Part shown: positions 6,021-6,268 of the stretch, piece by piece | Layout: every line of letters begins with the position of its first letter | Numbering within the stretch: position 1 is the first letter of the stretch | Assembly: GCA_947625445.1 (NCBI GenBank) | Contig: CANQOM010000098.1 | Location: 1 to 6,268, forward strand | Length of the DNA: 6,268 bases | DNA from: Candidatus Gastranaerophilales bacterium | Lineage (GTDB): Bacteria; Cyanobacteriota; Vampirovibrionia; Gastranaerophilales; Gastranaerophilaceae | Direction: 5' to 3' | Notes under the pieces: generated by a model | What the model saw: the letters and a program-made list of their open reading frames with translations, nothing else | What the model was told of the DNA's origin: nothing | Database searches by the model: none | Translations under genes and position numbers: made by a program

Positions 6021-6268
6021 ATGAAAAAAGTTAAAATTACTGTTTTAAAAACAACTTTTCAGGAAGAACTGGCAAAAGAATACGGAGTTGACGGCTTATC
6101 AACCTGCCCGTTTCATCAAGAGGGACAATCTTATTTAGCTGATTATGCTAAACCCGAAGGTTTTTGCGATGAAGCTTGGAAGGCAATTTATCAATATGTA
6201 TTTGCGCTTGCGCACGGTGCTGATAAAACAACATTTTATTTTAATGATTGGATAAAGACCCCCGGTGT
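6021..6268 (+). CDS. TIGR04076 family protein, N-terminal part (cut by the right window edge)
   Basis: From the ATG at 6021 the frame is open for 82 codons to the window end. GGAG (6010-6013), seven bases upstream, supports the start. The sequence matches my recollection of the small TIGR04076 family of bacteria and archaea: KKVKITVLK at 2-10, EYGVDG at 20-25, KPEGFCDEAW at 45-54 and YVFALAHG at 60-67. Two cysteines are visible, C29 (in TCPF) and C50 (in GFCD). Members are about 90-110 residues and often have a further Cys pair near the C-terminus, which would lie outside this window; no function is established. The gene is transcribed away from the flavoprotein gene across a 77-base gap. That arrangement suggests shared control, perhaps a redox-linked role, but this is only inference. 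Confidence 0.88.
   Translation, partial: MKKVKITVLKTTFQEELAKEYGVDGLSTCPFHQEGQSYLADYAKPEGFCDEAWKAIYQYVFALAHGADKTTFYFNDWIKTPG

Overview
The window is strongly AT-rich and gene-dense. Five protein genes lie on the minus strand. One tRNA gene and one protein gene, cut by the right edge, lie on the plus strand. Low G+C, short UTRs, good Shine-Dalgarno sites on most genes and intrinsic terminators all indicate a bacterium. The two large unassigned proteins resemble families I associate with gut Vampirovibrionia (Melainabacteria, order Gastranaerophilales). The taxon is therefore an inference of moderate strength, made from memory and not from a search.

Layout, left to right. Positions 1-473 (minus) hold the N-terminal half of a XerC/XerD-type tyrosine recombinase, cut by the left edge just after its first catalytic arginine. 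It starts 22 bases after the stop of a 621-residue protein of unknown function (496-2361, minus), which has several hydrophobic stretches and a long polar low-complexity tail. A terminator at 2455-2483 separates this pair from a 244-residue helical protein without cysteine (2504-3238, minus). Upstream of that is a 520-residue membrane glycosyltransferase of the GT2 type (3334-4896, minus) with altered catalytic motifs and an added four-cysteine C-terminal domain.

Positions 4897-5166 are non-coding. They hold a plus-strand intrinsic terminator at 5082-5104 with no plus-strand gene before it, which makes a short C-rich small RNA possible. The promoter of a tRNA-Arg(ACG) follows, with the tRNA itself at 5167-5240. 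A bidirectional terminator at 5241-5270 serves both the tRNA and the converging flavoprotein gene (5290-5943, minus). The flavoprotein belongs to the NADPH-dependent FMN reductase / iron-sulfur flavoprotein group. It is transcribed divergently from the last gene (6021 to the edge, plus), a TIGR04076-type small protein.

How the genes relate: the recombinase and the 621-residue protein are probably one transcript. The 244-residue protein and the glycosyltransferase may share a transcript, since no clear terminator lies between them. The flavoprotein and the TIGR04076 protein share a 77-base divergent promoter region. The window shows no CRISPR array, insertion sequence, rRNA gene or obvious phage module. 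The points most worth following up are the possible C-rich small RNA, the altered glycosyltransferase with its cysteine domain, and the two unassigned proteins.
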